64,000 bases of DNA, from contig WAEK01000018.1 in NCBI GenBank assembly GCA_011634665.1, positions 243,501 through 307,500 of the forward strand, written 5' to 3'. Below are positions 22,786 through 35,960 of this stretch, in pieces. The DNA is from Mortierella sp. BCC40632 (Eukaryota; Mortierellomycota; Mortierellomycetes; Mortierellales; Mortierellaceae). A program made the translations under genes and the position numbers. The notes beneath the pieces are model-generated. The model made no database searches and was not told the origin of the DNA. It saw only the letters and a list, made by a program, of their open reading frames with translations. Within the stretch, counting starts at the first letter, position 1, and the number at the start of each line of letters is the position of its first letter.

Positions 22786-24734
22786 ATCGCGCCAGGTATT
22801 AGTTATGTCGTCTGGTTGAGAGAATTCCAGGGCTGGGAGCCATTATTCTTCAGAGTAATTCAAGAAAAGACTTCGTACGAGTGACCGGTAGGCGAGATAA
22901 AGAACAAGCAGCAGTGGATACGAGTGTCCTGAATGAAACGATCGCGCATAGCGGTCAATTCTTTGCGAAGAAAAGCCGAGTGCTGGTCCTTGATGTACTT
23001 GACAATGGTATCCCAGCTATGCAAATGGGAAGGAAAAAAAAAAAAAAAAAAAAAAGGAGGGACACGGACGTTATTCATTGGATTCCAGGAGACAAGGGGA
23101 GATGGCCCTTCTTCCCCCTCCCCCCCTCTCTTCCCTCTTCCCATCTCTGGGATTGTAGCACATACCAGCCCTCGTTGTTGACCTGATCACCGTATCCGGG
23201 CGTATCCACAATGTTCAATCGGAGCTTGACGCCATTCTCGATAATGGCTACAGGGGCGGCACAAGTGAGCAGAGTAAAGAGAGAGAGAGACAGAGAGAGA
23301 GAGACAGATTAGTGAATGGTTCTCTTTCTTTTTCTCGTCCGATTCCTCCAGGGCCACTTTGGGACTGAATACCATCCTCTCTTTTTCAAGGTATTCAAGC
23401 AGCCTTTTCTTTCTTTCTTCCTCTCTCTCTCTCTTTCTTGAGCCGAGAAAATAAAATCGGTTGTCACCCTTGAAGAGTATTGAAGAGAGGCCTCCTTGCC
23501 AAGAAGCTCCTAGATTTTACTTGGATTTTTTTCTTTTCTTTTCTTTTCTTTTTCTTTCTTTCTTTCTTTTTACAGCATTCAAGCAGCATCAACTCCTGGA
23601 ATGTGCAAAGGCGGGTCACTTTTCCCCCCCTTTATAGCTGTCCAAGTCCGGTCCAATTCTGCGAGGCGCCCCCGGGAGAACGGAGCTGTTCAAAGGAAAT
23701 GCCAGGAAAAAAAAGAAAAAAAAAGAAAAAAAAAAAAAAAAAGTCGCCCTCAACCCTGCTCCTTGACCAAGATGCCTCGAAGGAAGAAGAGAGTATGGAG
23801 GGGGAGGGGGAGGAAGAACGCTCTTTTGTAGTAACAAAAGAACGAACGAACGAACAGATCGACCAAAAAGCGCAAAGCGTTCCGGTCTCCCCTCGGGCTC
23901 TTTTTTTTTTTTTTGAGAGTCGAGGTTTGTCTATCTTTTTTTTAAGAGGAGAGGATGGAGAGAGAATGAAGCTCGCTCGCCCGCTGGGCGAGAGAGATAT
24001 GCATTGAAGAGCTCCCAAGTGAGGATGAGAAACCATCGGGCTGAAAATAGCCCCGCGCAATCCAATTAGGGGGAGGGGGGAGGGGGACATAGAAGTGAGT
24101 GCTGAATGAGAGAAAGAGAGAGAGAGAGAGAGAGAAGGAGAGGAGGGGCAGGGGTTGAGTTAGAAAGGACAAGAGGGAAAAAAAAAAAGAAGACTTACTC
24201 TCGGTCAAGGCATGGATCTCGACCGTCTTTCTTGAAGGCTCGTCTGGCTGAGTACGACCCTTGGACTCGATCAGGTGCGAGGCAAAGATGGTATTGACAA
24301 GCGTTGACTTGCCCAAACCAGACTGGCCTACAAATTCAACCACCATCCGTTGTTCGTTGAGTTGAGAAACCGTTGTTAGTCTTTCTTGAAAGAGACGTGA
24401 CAGAGTCTTTCTCGGTCTGTGCCTGAGAATGGACCTGGTCAGGAATGCGCGTGGAATGAAAAAAGAAAGGAGGGGGAACTCACCAACAACCATCACATTG
24501 AACTGGAAACCGCGCTTCAGCAGCTTGCGTTCAATCTGAGAGGTGATGGAGTCAAAACCAACATAGCTCTGGAGAATGGGCTAGTAGAGGAGAGAGAAAG
24601 GCAAATGGCATGTTCCCAATGGTCAGCAAGGCGTGCATCTCTTTCGAAAAGACCATCCAAGAGGAGTGTCATTGTGGTGGTGGGAACCATTGAGAAAAGG
24701 GCCTCACCTGGGAGGGTTGTGCGTCGAGACTCAT
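22038..24734 (-). CDS. CDC10: Septin, CDC10 group
   Basis: GTP-binding cytoskeletal protein of the core septin hetero-oligomer, which marks septa, branch points and hyphal tips. The model has 313 residues in eight exons: 24734-24708, 24580-24484, 24327-24199, 23247-23166, 23016-22879, 22730-22613, 22486-22294 and 22195-22038, with phases closing. A short N-terminus leads to [20 protein letters not shown] and the P-loop GQSGLGKST. Then come the DTPGYGD switch, the AKSD base-recognition motif and the septin unique element around [17 protein letters not shown]. The protein ends soon after with no coiled coil, as in CDC10 and unlike CDC3, CDC11 and CDC12. The intron between the fifth and sixth coding exons contains 50 A residues on the plus strand, i.e. 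a T tract before the acceptor in the sense direction. Confidence 0.95.
22734..22783. repeat. Poly-A run of 50 bp inside a septin intron
   Basis: An uninterrupted A run on the plus strand. In the sense direction of the septin gene it is a poly-T tract ending right at the 3' splice site TAG. Confidence 0.95.
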
Positions 24735-24983
24735 GGTGAAAGAGGTTGTAGTGAAGGTGAGAGAAAGAAAGAGATGAAGATGGCTGTCGGGCTGCGATGA
24801 AGAATAGGAGTTGAGTTTGGATGGGATGGGATGGGATAGGATGGGATGAGATGGGATGGGATGCAGATGACAGTAAAGAGAAGTGAATGGGTCCACAAGC
24901 TTTGGGTTTATTCGTTCGCTGAAATACCTCCCCCTTGCACGCGTTTACGACTTTTTTTTTTTTTTCTCGCCAACGGTCTTAAT

Positions 24984-25079
<96 letters not shown>

Positions 25080-25807
25080 GTTCGCTCTCTTGCCTCGCTC
25101 TTAGAGCCAGAGCCGAGATAGAGTCTATGATCGGGCTCTAATCCTTTGAGCCAGACGATCCCTCGCCACTTGTCTAATGGAACCCCAAGTCATCTCAAGC
25201 TCATGGGAGGGGGGAGGGGGGAAGACGAGCTAAAGAGATTCTCTTCTGCAAGACAGTAGAAGCATAGTGCAAGGAATGCCTAGGGAAAGAAGGGGTTTCA
25301 CAGATTTATCTGTTTTCCTTCTCACTTGCTGTAAATGGTAGTATCAAAAGACGCATGCCCTTTCATGTCTAGGATGTACTCTGGTCGCTTTTTTTTTTTT
25401 TTTTTTTTTTTTTTTTCGAACTATGATCAGTTCGCGTCTAGAGGAAAGAGTACGAGGCAAGCACAGCCTCTTTGTCTCTAGCGGCCCTGATGAGAGGGAC
25501 TGATCACAATATATCACTTTTCAAGAGCAAGACTGGGTATATCTCATTTCTGAACCCACCACTCTGCTACTCTTCCCAATTTCGAAAACAGCCAATGTTC
25601 TTTTCGGTGATAGAAATGAAAAGAGACAGAAAGAAAGCTTATTCACGGATATTATCCGACGACTCCCTGTCAATAGAGAAGACGTTGAATCAACAATTGG
25701 CTTAACCCCGAACTATCGTAAAGGGAGAAGGGAGAGAGGGGGGGCTCTATTCTACAAAGCGGTTTTCTTGCGAAAGGCTAAAAAAAGAAGATTGTAAATT
25801 CACAGTT
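24735..25807. other. Region between the septin and Lon genes
   Basis: Next to the septin start is a GGGAT-type repeat (24820-24865). Beyond it lie a T run (24952-24965), a CT microsatellite (24984-25076), a second T run (25390-25416), and mixed sequence with no convincing gene. A 77-codon frame at 25472-25705 has no recognisable features. Confidence 0.5.
24984..25076. repeat. (CT)n microsatellite of about 90 bp
   Basis: Uninterrupted CT dinucleotides about 250 bases upstream of the septin start codon. On the septin sense strand it reads as GA. Confidence 0.97.
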
Positions 25808-26220
25808 TTAAAGTCGACTGTCTACAACAACCTGTGGACCCTGCTTAGGAGGACAAGAAGGACGGATCACAAGCTGTCGTTCAAAGGCCACTTCCAGTAC
25901 TTCCCAGATATTGTTTGCATACACAAACTCTACCTCATTCTGGACATTTGTTGGTACATCCGCCAGAACATCCTTCCGGTTTCGTGCCGAAAGAATGATC
26001 TTGCGCACTCCAGCTCGATGAGCAGCAATCGTCTTTTCTTTGATTCCTCCTACGGGCATGACCAATCCTCGAAGTGTAAACTCGCCTGTCATGGCTGTGG
26101 TCGAGGGCACTGTTTGGCCTGTAAACATGGAGACTAATGCACAGACCAAGACAATTCCTGCGGATGGACCGTCCTAAGAATCCACAAGCACATGTACAAA
26201 GAGTCAGTGATATAAATGAG

Positions 26221-26255
<35 letters not shown>

Positions 26256-29200
26256 ACCGGCAAGGTTCGAATGTTTACCTTTGGAGTACTACCACTGGGC
26301 AAGTGAATGTGCACGTCTGTCTTTTCCATTACGTTCTGGCCTTGATGAGGCGTCAATCCAAGTTCATATCCATGGCTCTTGATCCAACTCAATGCAATTT
26401 GGGCACTTTCTTTGATGACTTCTCCCAAACTACCCGTCAACTGCAAAAGTCCTCGACCAGGCATCTGTGATACTTCTACAAAGAGAACTCCTCCTCCAAC
26501 CCCATTATAGGCCATCCCTGTCACAACCCCTGCAATCGGTATCCGCTCTGCTACCTCGCTGACATATTTTTCTTGACCCAAGATCGTCTCCACATCATCA
26601 AGTAATACATACGGCCGATAATCCATGACTTGACCGTGTTTGCTGTCGTCATACTCTCCACCATGAACATGGCTCGCCATCGTGATAGGGTAACAGGCAT
26701 AGCCAAGACGATGTACAGGGGAACATACCACCTGTTCCCGGAATTCGGCATACTCAACAGCCTTGGATCGAACCACTGACGCAACCTCTCGTTCCAACTG
26801 TCGAACACCACTCTCGCGTGTATAACCTGTAGCGATCCTCATCAGAGCAGGTTCTGTGATCTGGACATTGCCCTGGTGAAGTCCATGGAGTCGGATTTGT
26901 TTTGGAACAAGGTGTTGGCGAGCAATGGCTAGTTTCTCGGCAAAGGTATAACCCGAGAGCGTAATCACTTCCATTCGATCCAAGAGGGGTCCCGGGATCG
27001 TCTCGATATTATTGGCAGTCGCGATAAACAAGACCTTGGAAAGGTCAAACGGAGTATTCAAGTAATGATCCGTCTAGTCATTGACAATATTTAAAAGAAA
27101 GACATGACCTTAGTATTTTGTTACTCAGCTGTCATCCCTTCTTCTTCTTTTCTTCTTTGTCTTTTCATTGCTCTCTTACAAAGGTACTGTTCTGCTCGGG
27201 ATCCAGAACTTCTAGTAATGCTGCCGCGGGGTCTCCGCGATTTCCACGCGATCCAAGTTTGTCAATCTCGTCTAAAAGCACAGGAAAAGATGAATGAGTT
27301 TTTTTTTTTTTTCTCTCTCGCAACACATCATCAATATCAACTCTCTTGTTTCTCTTTTTCCTTCTTCCTACCAAGCAAAAACACTGGATTGTTGACTTCG
27401 CATTTTTTCAATCCATTGACGATAATGCCCGGGAGGGCTCCGACATAAGTCCGACGATGCCCTCGGATCTCGGCCTCATCCCAAACACCTCCAAGGGAAA
27501 TCCGATGAAATTTTCTTCCCATGGAAGCTGCAATAGATCGGCCTAGAGATGTCTTTCCCACCTATCCGCAAAGATTGACCAAATCAAGTAAAAAAAAAAA
27601 AAAAAAAAAAAAAAGAGTGCGTCAGAAAACAAAAAAGAAAGGTCTTGAAGCAACCATTCTCTTGGACCCATTTTTTTTTTCCCATCCTGATTATCCAATA
27701 ATAAGCTACTCACTCCAGGAGGACCCGCAAGACAGAGAATAGGTCCCTTGACATCGCCTCGCATCTGTTGAAGCTTGGTCACAGCCAGGTATTCCAGGAT
27801 TCGTTTCTTGACCTTTTCAAGTCCAAAATGATCCATGTCCAGTTGTCGCCTAGCTCGTTCAACATCCAATTGCTCATGCGTCGACATAGTCCATGGCAAG
27901 TCTGCAATCCAATCCAAATAATTCCAAAGTACAATATACTCGGACGAGGCCGGTAACATCTTGCTCATCCGTTTCAATTCTCGATCTGCTATTTGTTGGA
28001 CCTCCAACGGAAGATTGGCATCAGCCAGACGTTGGTCCATTTGTAAAAGGTCTTCATCTTGGCCCCCTTGACTTCCTGCATCCTTCTCTCCTAATTCTTC
28101 TCGAATGGCGCTCAGTTGTTGTCGAAGGTAGAGTTCTTTTTGTTTCTTGTTCAATTTGGCCTCGATATTAGTATGGATATTCTGTGAGATCTTGAGGACC
28201 TGGGGCAAAAGATAGTTGGTCAATGACTCTAATAAAATTGTGTTGATTTGGAAAGAGGAAAGAGCTGGCCATGGTCTTGTCATGATGCAAAAAAAAAAAA
28301 AAAAAAAAAAAAAGCACTTACTTGAACATCGCGAGCCAGAAGCTCAATGGCCTTGACAACCCGTTCTTTCAGATCCACAGCACTGAGAACAGCCAATTTT
28401 TCCTCATACGAAACTTCAATTGAACTCGTCAACAGATCTACCACCTGTCCCGGAGAATTCCCCATTAACTCCAGAAACCGTTGCAATTGAGTGAGAATAG
28501 GCATCGGTAACTTCAGACTGAGGAGCAAAGTGACGTATTCCCGTGAAGCAGTTCGCAAGGCCATGATCTGGTCTTGAAGGTGTTGGTCCGATTTGTCGAC
28601 CACAGGGTCAGGCATGGCTTGGATTTCAGCCTCGAGATAGGGCGTTTGGGAGATGACTCTGCCCAACTTTAGTCGCGTGAGACCTGCGAGTGATTGTCGG
28701 AGGAGGCGCCAGTGTTTGAAATGGCGCAAAGGGGGGAACACAAATGAACAAAGAGCAGGCCATGTTAGTAATATCCTGTGTACGTACGTGGTCCCAGCAT
28801 TGGTGTTTCCATGGCACAACCTCTTACAAGTCCACGGACACAGACGCACACACACACACGGAAAAAGTTTAAATTTCCTTGTGCTTTTTCATCAGCCCTG
28901 TGATCGAAAAAGTAGTGACTCGCCTCTCTCTCCCCCTTCCCCGCTCGGTTCACTCTTTCGTCCTTTTACCTTCAAGAACGACCACAAAACCACCCACGAC
29001 GCGTTCCAATCGGACCAAGCGAGCTGCACAGCCGATAGGGTGAAGGTCGGAAGGATCCAGCGTCAAAGACATTGTCCCCAAAGGGTCCCCCCACGTCGAG
29101 ACGCTCGAATGACGGTTGGCGCCTTGGGCCTTGGAGCCCTGTCGAGAGTTGTTCTGTTTCGAGGCACTGCCTCCTCGACGTCTGGAGGGAAGGATCACTG

Positions 29201-29702
29201 GGCCAATGCTACTCCCCGCGGCCGTATTTTCCAGATCCGGATGGATGGGGCCAAAAGGGGTGGATTCGATAAAAATCCCCTGTGAACTTTTGTCGAGAGA
29301 GGAGAACACACGAGGATGGCCCTCAGCTCCCGTTGATGGAGTAGTAGTAGTTGATGTTGTTGTTGTGGCTGTAGTTGATCCCATCCCTTTTCCAATGCCT
29401 GTTCCAGGTGAATCTGAACCTGGTCCAGTTGTTGCAAGCCCAAGACGATGACCATCCTGAGAACGACTTTTGTTTGAGAGAGGAGCAGAAAGAGTCATGG
29501 GAAACACGCCAATGACGGTCCTGCTGAGTTGTTTCGAGTCGAGCGTGCGTATTAAATGTTCCAGGACAAAGGTGGGATCTTGTTGGTTCAAGAGTTGGAA
29601 ACGGGTAACGACGCCTGGCAAGAGGACTCTGTTGATGATAGGCAGGAGTGGGAGCCGGGTGGGAATCTTGGGCATTAGTGGGCCCGCGCCTTGTCGAGGC
29701 AT
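25808..29702 (-). CDS. LONP2: Lon protease, peroxisomal type
   Basis: ATP-dependent serine protease for protein quality control in the peroxisome matrix. The model has 1007 residues in seven exons: 29702-28970, 28683-28322, 28199-27714, 27561-27372, 27271-27180, 27073-26279 and 26173-25808, with phases closing. The N-terminal substrate-binding domain is interrupted by a Ser/Thr/Gly-rich insertion (around residues 85-190). The AAA+ module has Walker A GPPGVGKTS (Lys530) and a split Walker B ending in DEIDKLGS. The protease domain has the catalytic dyad Ser890 in DGPSAG and Lys933 in GGIKEK. The chain ends in Ser-Arg-Leu, a type 1 peroxisomal targeting signal, and has no obvious mitochondrial presequence, which separates it from the mitochondrial Lon. 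The start at 29702 is chosen because the more upstream in-frame ATG would add a segment unlike the family. Confidence 0.97.
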
Positions 29703-29892
29703 TTTTTTAGCTCTGGACAGGAGTGAGGAGAGTGCGTGTGTGTCGGAGAAGGAATGAAGAAATGTGCACGGGCGATTGTCGGAGATGAACAAAAGGAATG
29801 GAAAAAGAAAAAAGGATGAATGGGAAACGGAAGCAATTGAGGAGAAACAGAGTTAGGTGGATGGATGGACAGATGGATGGATGAGAATCAAG

Positions 29893-29895
<3 letters not shown>

Positions 29896-29951
<56 letters not shown>
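29896..29951. repeat. Poly-A run of 56 bp
   Basis: Longest mononucleotide run I see in the window. It lies about 200 bases upstream of the Lon start codon, so it reads as poly-T in that gene's direction. Confidence 0.95.
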
Positions 29952-29953
<2 letters not shown>

Positions 29954-30469
29954 AAAAAGAAAAGAGTAGCAAGCAGGGATGGCGTCGCTTGCGAATAGAT
30001 AAAAAAAGATGTCGTATCAGGTGCAAATGCAAGAAGAAGAGGAGTTTGTTCCCCCTTCTTTCTCTCACTTTCTCTTTCTCTCATTCTCTTCTCTCTCTAT
30101 CTATCTCTCTCCACAGGCCAATGCACGCACATGCTTCTCCTGTTGTTTGTACTCTGGCTCTTGTCTCCACAACACCCCGCCTCATCTGATTGGCTGAACT
30201 CTGATGCCAGAGAACAGGGTCTTCCTATCCCATCCTGTTCTAGTCTGTCTTTCGCGTTCGAGTATGTTATATAGTCACATCTCTCTCTCTCTCTCTCTCT
30301 CTCTCCCGCTACTTTCTTCCCGCTGGTCAATGCTTCAAGGATACACCATTGGTTTTTTTTTTCTGATTTTATTTATTACTTGTTGAAAGAGAGAAAAAGA
30401 GATCGTTACTTTTTGGTGGTCATTAGCTTTTGAGTAGAAAGGCAAAGGAAGTGGGCTTTTTTAGATTTT

Positions 30470-30471
<2 letters not shown>

Positions 30472-30507
<36 letters not shown>

Positions 30508-30534
30508 ATGCTTTTTTTTTTTTTTTTTTTTTTT
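30472..30534. repeat. Paired poly-T runs of about 35 and 23 bp
   Basis: Two T runs separated by a GATGC spacer, just downstream of the RhoGAP stop codon. In that gene's sense direction they are A runs. Confidence 0.9.
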
Positions 30535-30740
30535 CCCTTTTTTTTTCTTTTCTTTTGAAGGTGGAATTGGTCGTTAAAAGTGCATAGAAACAAAAAATAA
30601 AATAAAATAAAATTCAAAAACAAAGAGTGGAATGGTTGGGGAGAGAGGGGAGAGGCATTATGTGGATACAAATAGTGTTTGGGGATATAAAAAAAAATGA
30701 CCGAGACGATTATATGGACAAAGAAAAAAAAGTGAAATGC

Positions 30741-33700
30741 TTATGCGACTGGCATCGCCGCAAAGACTTCGTTCCCACCATCCTCTTGCTTGGACAATCT
30801 CAAGAACTCGGATCGTTCTTCTTCACTCATCGATTCGAGCAACTCTCGGAGCTCTGCTTCATCAGCCTCATCACCTGCTCCATACTCTTCATCCTCACAG
30901 TACTCAACCGTCTCAAACTCGAACGAGGCACTGCTGACAGTGCGTTGTTGTTGGACGACAGGCTGAGCTGCGATTCTTGGCATGGCTGCTGGGGCCGTCA
31001 TCACCATCTCGGCCTCCTCACGCTCAAGACGATCAGCAGGCATCATCATCGACTTGCTCGAAACTGCATTGGCGCTCACGCTCTTCTGAAGACTCGCCCT
31101 CGAGGGGAAACTATCGAATCGAACCAACGAATTGGTGGCCGACTGAGACTTGGGGAGATCAGGTCGTCGAGCCGAAGCATAGACAACTTCGGTCTCTTCG
31201 ACTGCCATATTCTCCTCACGCTCTTCCACTTCTTCCTCACGGTCTTGGTCAAACTCGTTGTTGCGTCCTTGACGACCTTGGAACTGGTGGCTACGCATCA
31301 CGGAAGCAGCTCGAGACAAGAGACCACCGTGCATCGAGTCCGACTCGTAGTCAGAGATAGTGGGGCTCGAGGGACGCGTAGGATAGAGTCGCAGGTTGGC
31401 ATCACCAACAGCCGAAGCGTGCTTGAAGAGCATATCAATCGAGGTCATGTGTGGGATTCGGAAAGGTCGACCCTCTCCTCGGGTATTTGACGAGACCGCG
31501 GCAGTCTCCTCATCGTCATCGTCATCAAAGCTGTCATTGCTTGCAGTGGGCTCCTGCTCATCCTCTTGTTCCTGGTTCAGCTCTTGGACAGGCTCAAGCC
31601 CTGCGGGCATGGAGGATGGCAGAGCCGTGATTGGCGCAGATGACTGGGGGACCACTTGGATTTCTGACGATGTCGGAGTCATGGTCGAGCGAGCGCTCAT
31701 CATCAAGATCGACTTGCGGTTGAGCTTGAGTTCTGCATGCTCAGTATCGACGCCATTCTTGGCGCCAACTACGACAGCATCGCGAAGGCTGCCACGGCGG
31801 CTCTCGACTCGACTGGGTCCATTGTCGGAGCCCTCGATGGGTCCGGTCATCAGGACAGACTGACGGATATCGCGTGTCACCTTGTTCAACGATTGAGCCG
31901 CCGACTTGGCGCGGATTCCCTCCACATCCTGCATGGTCAATCCCGCAATCTCCATAAACTCTCGGAACTCTTCATCGCTCAGATAGTCAAACGCTTCCAG
32001 AATCTCCATCTCCTCCACTGTCATGTCCGCATTGCGGTCCACTGGGAGACTTCCGTACTGAGCAATGGTGTCAGCGATCGCTGCTGCTGCTGCTGCCTCA
32101 CGCTCCGCTTCAGCCTTGGCCTGCTCTGCCTCCTTGGCTCGACGAACCACTCGTCGTTGACGTCTTCGATCGCTCTCACGAGCATCGAGGGCTTCTTCGA
32201 ATGAAAGTCCGCGGGCTTGGTAAACTTCCAACTCCTTGCGCGTCTTTTTGGCTCGCTCTCGACGAGGAGCTGCTGCCACGGGGACAGACGCTGGCACGGA
32301 AGGACGGGTCTGTCGTCGAACCACAGCTGGGACGGCTGCAGTCTGGATGGCGGCCTTAATAGACATACATCCTTCGACACGGCCACCTTGCTGGCTGTAG
32401 ATTCTCATCTTGAGTGCCTGTCGTCGCTGCATAGCTTGCTTGTTAAAGTTGGTCTTGCGTCGCTTGACGGTCTTGGCGACCGCCATAAAGCTTTCCAACT
32501 CTCGCTTCTCGACAGCGCGTTGACTGATACCAAAGATATCGCCAGGCAAGACAGGCTGGAGTTTGAGCGAACCAGATCGGGCAATGGTATTCGACCGAGA
32601 GAGTCCCATCATGGGTGAACGTGGAGACATGGGAGACATGGGAGTGACGGGCATTTCGGGCGACATGGGTCGGAGATGCGAACTGCCCAAGGGAGAGGGT
32701 GCAGCTGTGTTGGTGGTGCCTGTGCGGGGTGTGAGCGGATAACCATTTGGATGCGAATGCGAGGCGGAGGAGGTCGATCGTCGGGGTTGATTCTCGTATC
32801 GGGACGAGCCCAGGGACGCGACCGAAATGGAGCGTCTCAAATCCCGAATAACGGCTTGAACATTCTCCTCCTCTTCTTCAGCAACGACATCCAATTGAGG
32901 GACGTGCGCATCCTCACCCTCGTCCTCGTCCATGTGAATATCCAACAACGAGATGGCATCGTCAGCCACAACGCGTTCCTTGCGGTCTGCATAGAGCGAG
33001 ATCTCCTTCATGGGCGACTCTGCAGGCAAGCCCTGGGCGAGTCGAGCCTCCATCCGCAGGATTCGTTGTGCACCCCTGTATCCATGTTCGCGTTCCAAGG
33101 CGGCAATACGCTCACGCTCCAGAGCCTGTGCACGACGGTCCAACTTTTCTTGTAGTTGTTCCTCGGTCAGGTCTCGTTCTTCACGGTAGGCGTAGATGGC
33201 ATGGTAAAAGGCACTTGAGAACTTGCGAAGGTCAGTAGACATCAAGTACCGAGTGTCCCAGTTGGGTCGGTGGTCATGCTGGCCAAAGCAGCTCGAACCA
33301 GGCACGACCGAGAGCTTGCTGTGGCTGATTTGATTGTCGCGTTGATGGTCGACTAGAGCACAGCATAGATCCAAAATTTCGACAAACAAATACCGGTTCA
33401 ACTCTGGGAGCATGCCCAATAGCTCAAAGAAGAAGCGACCTAGAGAGAAAGAAAAAGAGCAGGGTTCAAGGAGGTTAAAGGAGGACGGGGGGGGGGGGTT
33501 GAGGTTGGAGAGTGAGGCGGCAAAGGGGGAAAAGGAGGCTGTTTAGAATGCATTTCGATTCAGGGGTTGACAGGCAAGAGGCTGCGCATAATACAATATC
33601 TGTAGGATGATATCCTCAAAAGACTGTCTTACCATTCGGGTTATGGAACATTTCCTGAATATGGGGTGGAATAAGGGGAGGATATGTCCTGGAAAGGGCT

Positions 33701-35913
33701 GTCGACAAAAGACCCGCAACTGTATCAATGCGCATCATTTTGACAGAGAACAAATGTCTCTTCTGTGGGTGGGCCAACATCGAGAGGGCCGCCTCGACTG
33801 AGGGGCCATGGAAGGGATTCCGGAAGAGGTGAGGGTGTTTAAGACCTGATGGAGCAATTAAGGATAGGGTTATTCAACGAGAGCAAGAGAGAGGGTGAGA
33901 AAGGTGTTAATTTCTTCTTCAGTCAACAAGAATGAATAGGAGAATAGAGAAGGTTTAGGGAGAGAGAGAAAGAAAAAGAAAGAGATGGGGCCAAAAAAGA
34001 AGCTTTGCATCTTGGTGTGACATGCATGCACCTCTCTGTGCGTGCGAAGAGTATGTGTAGCCTTGGAATGCAAGGAATGGGACAGGGCAACAAGGACCAG
34101 TGGGACAGGCAGGACAGTAGAGCGGTCAAAATGAGGTTCGCAGGGGTTGGGCAAGGGAGGGAAGGGGAAGGGGGGGCGCATGGATGGTTGCACAGTCAGG
34201 GGTCCCGAGGGACGGGCGCGAAGCGTTCGCGTAGGTCGGGCCTTGGCAAGGAAGGGGAACAGGATAGGGAGGCTGAAGTACTGATCGAAGGACGGGGGAG
34301 TTTGGTCCGATGGGGTGAGGAATGGATCTCGAGCACGGGGACGGCCCAATCACTGCCAGCACCTTTTGGTCTGGGCGGGACATGGCCAGCTCGGGATTGG
34401 GCTGAGACAAAGTGCATGATATGCTGCCGCCGTGGCCCAGATGCATGCATGGCGGTAGTCCAGAGCTCCAAGTTTCTTTCCTATCTGCAAACGCCGCAGA
34501 CAAGGAAAAGGATCTTTTTTTTCCTGTCCGATTGCCCAATGGCCCTCATCCATCGGTGAAAATCGAGGCCCCGCCGATTTAAGAGGGCATTGTAAAAGAA
34601 CAGGGGGAAGAGGAGAAAGGCATTCTGCCCCAAGGGCCCTCAGGTTGGGTTTACTTTACCTCGCAGCTTGATTTCCTCGATGCAGCTCATAATCACGCGG
34701 TGACTGAACTCTATCGGCATCAAGTCCATGACGGGCATCATGTCAGCAGCGGTCTTGCCGACATTCAGTCTATAGCCCCAATTGAATGAAAGAGAGAGAA
34801 AGGAATGGAAAGGTTATGTTTGTTGTCCAAGGTGAAAGCATCTCTTCGGCTTTTTTTTTTTTTTTTTTTTTTTTTTACTCCACAGCTGGTGCCTGCGTGG
34901 ATAGGGTGTGTGAGAGAAGGGATGCAATGAGAGGGGTATATTGCATTTGACCCACTGCATTTGCTGTTGTTATTGCACGCAAATCGCAATGGTACGCGTG
35001 CTTAGACTATCCGAGAAAGTTCCCCCAAAGGAGGACTCTCTTTCTCTCTCTACAGTGCACGAGAGCATCGCCCAGGTTGAGGCGATGGAATAAATGGCCG
35101 CGGTCTACACCAGCTCTCGGCTGCTCACAGGATGAGGAAAGAGGAGCGAGTGACAGAGTCACTCCAAGAGCGCGCGCTGTTGCAGATGGAGCAGGGGAGC
35201 AGGGGCAGTGAGTGGATATTGGAAAGGTGTTTGGAGGGTATGGAACACGGACGGGTGTGAGAGGAGGATGGCCATGCATTTGCCTCACAGTTCGATCCAA
35301 AACAGCGCGGGTACATGGCAAATGATACGAGGTCCCCCCACCCTTTCTCTCCTCTTCTTCCGGGCCTGTCCCTGAGCACGGCCGACACCCGAACGCACGC
35401 GAAACCGAACGCCAAACCACATTTCATTGTTACGAAGGGTTCAGAGGTCAGGTTGATGGCCAAAGGCTGGGTCATCGCTGCGCGACTTTGTTGAGCTTTG
35501 TGTGCACGGCCAGGTCAGGGCCGAAGGACAAGACACCATGCACCATGCAGTTGGCCGTTTCTCTTGTTTGCCCGTTTGGGCCGGGAACACAAGGAGAGAC
35601 ATGGTAGGGGTCGTGCGATGGGGCTGCAATAATGCGCAATGTGGTGCAATGCAAACAATAGTGTATTCTATGCCGAATATATACAACAACCCTTGAGTTT
35701 GATCCTTTTCCTCTCCTCTCCCATTAGCGCAAGGTTCAGTCAGCGCGCCAAGGCCTCGCTATCGGGACAAGTCCGAGAGAGATGGCGAGAGCACTAAGTG
35801 GCAACAACACTAGAGCAACAACAGGGTATTCGGGGGAAGAAAAAAAAACGTGGCACCCAAAAGGCAGTCCAACTGAACCGACCGGGCCACTTTTCATCCC
35901 CAGCGAAAATGCG

Positions 35914-35960
<47 letters not shown>

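Larger units (their letters stand above)
29703..30740. other. Region between the Lon and RhoGAP genes
   Basis: Lon promoter side with pyrimidines on its sense strand, a 56-base A run (29896-29951), CT repeats (30060-30110 and 30280-30304) and two T runs (30472-30506 and 30512-30534) near the 3' end of the RhoGAP gene. No gene. Confidence 0.6.

Noticed and set aside
30627..32618. Several long plus-strand frames opposite the RhoGAP gene
   Set aside because: They are shadows of the minus-strand coding exon, which has clear protein features.
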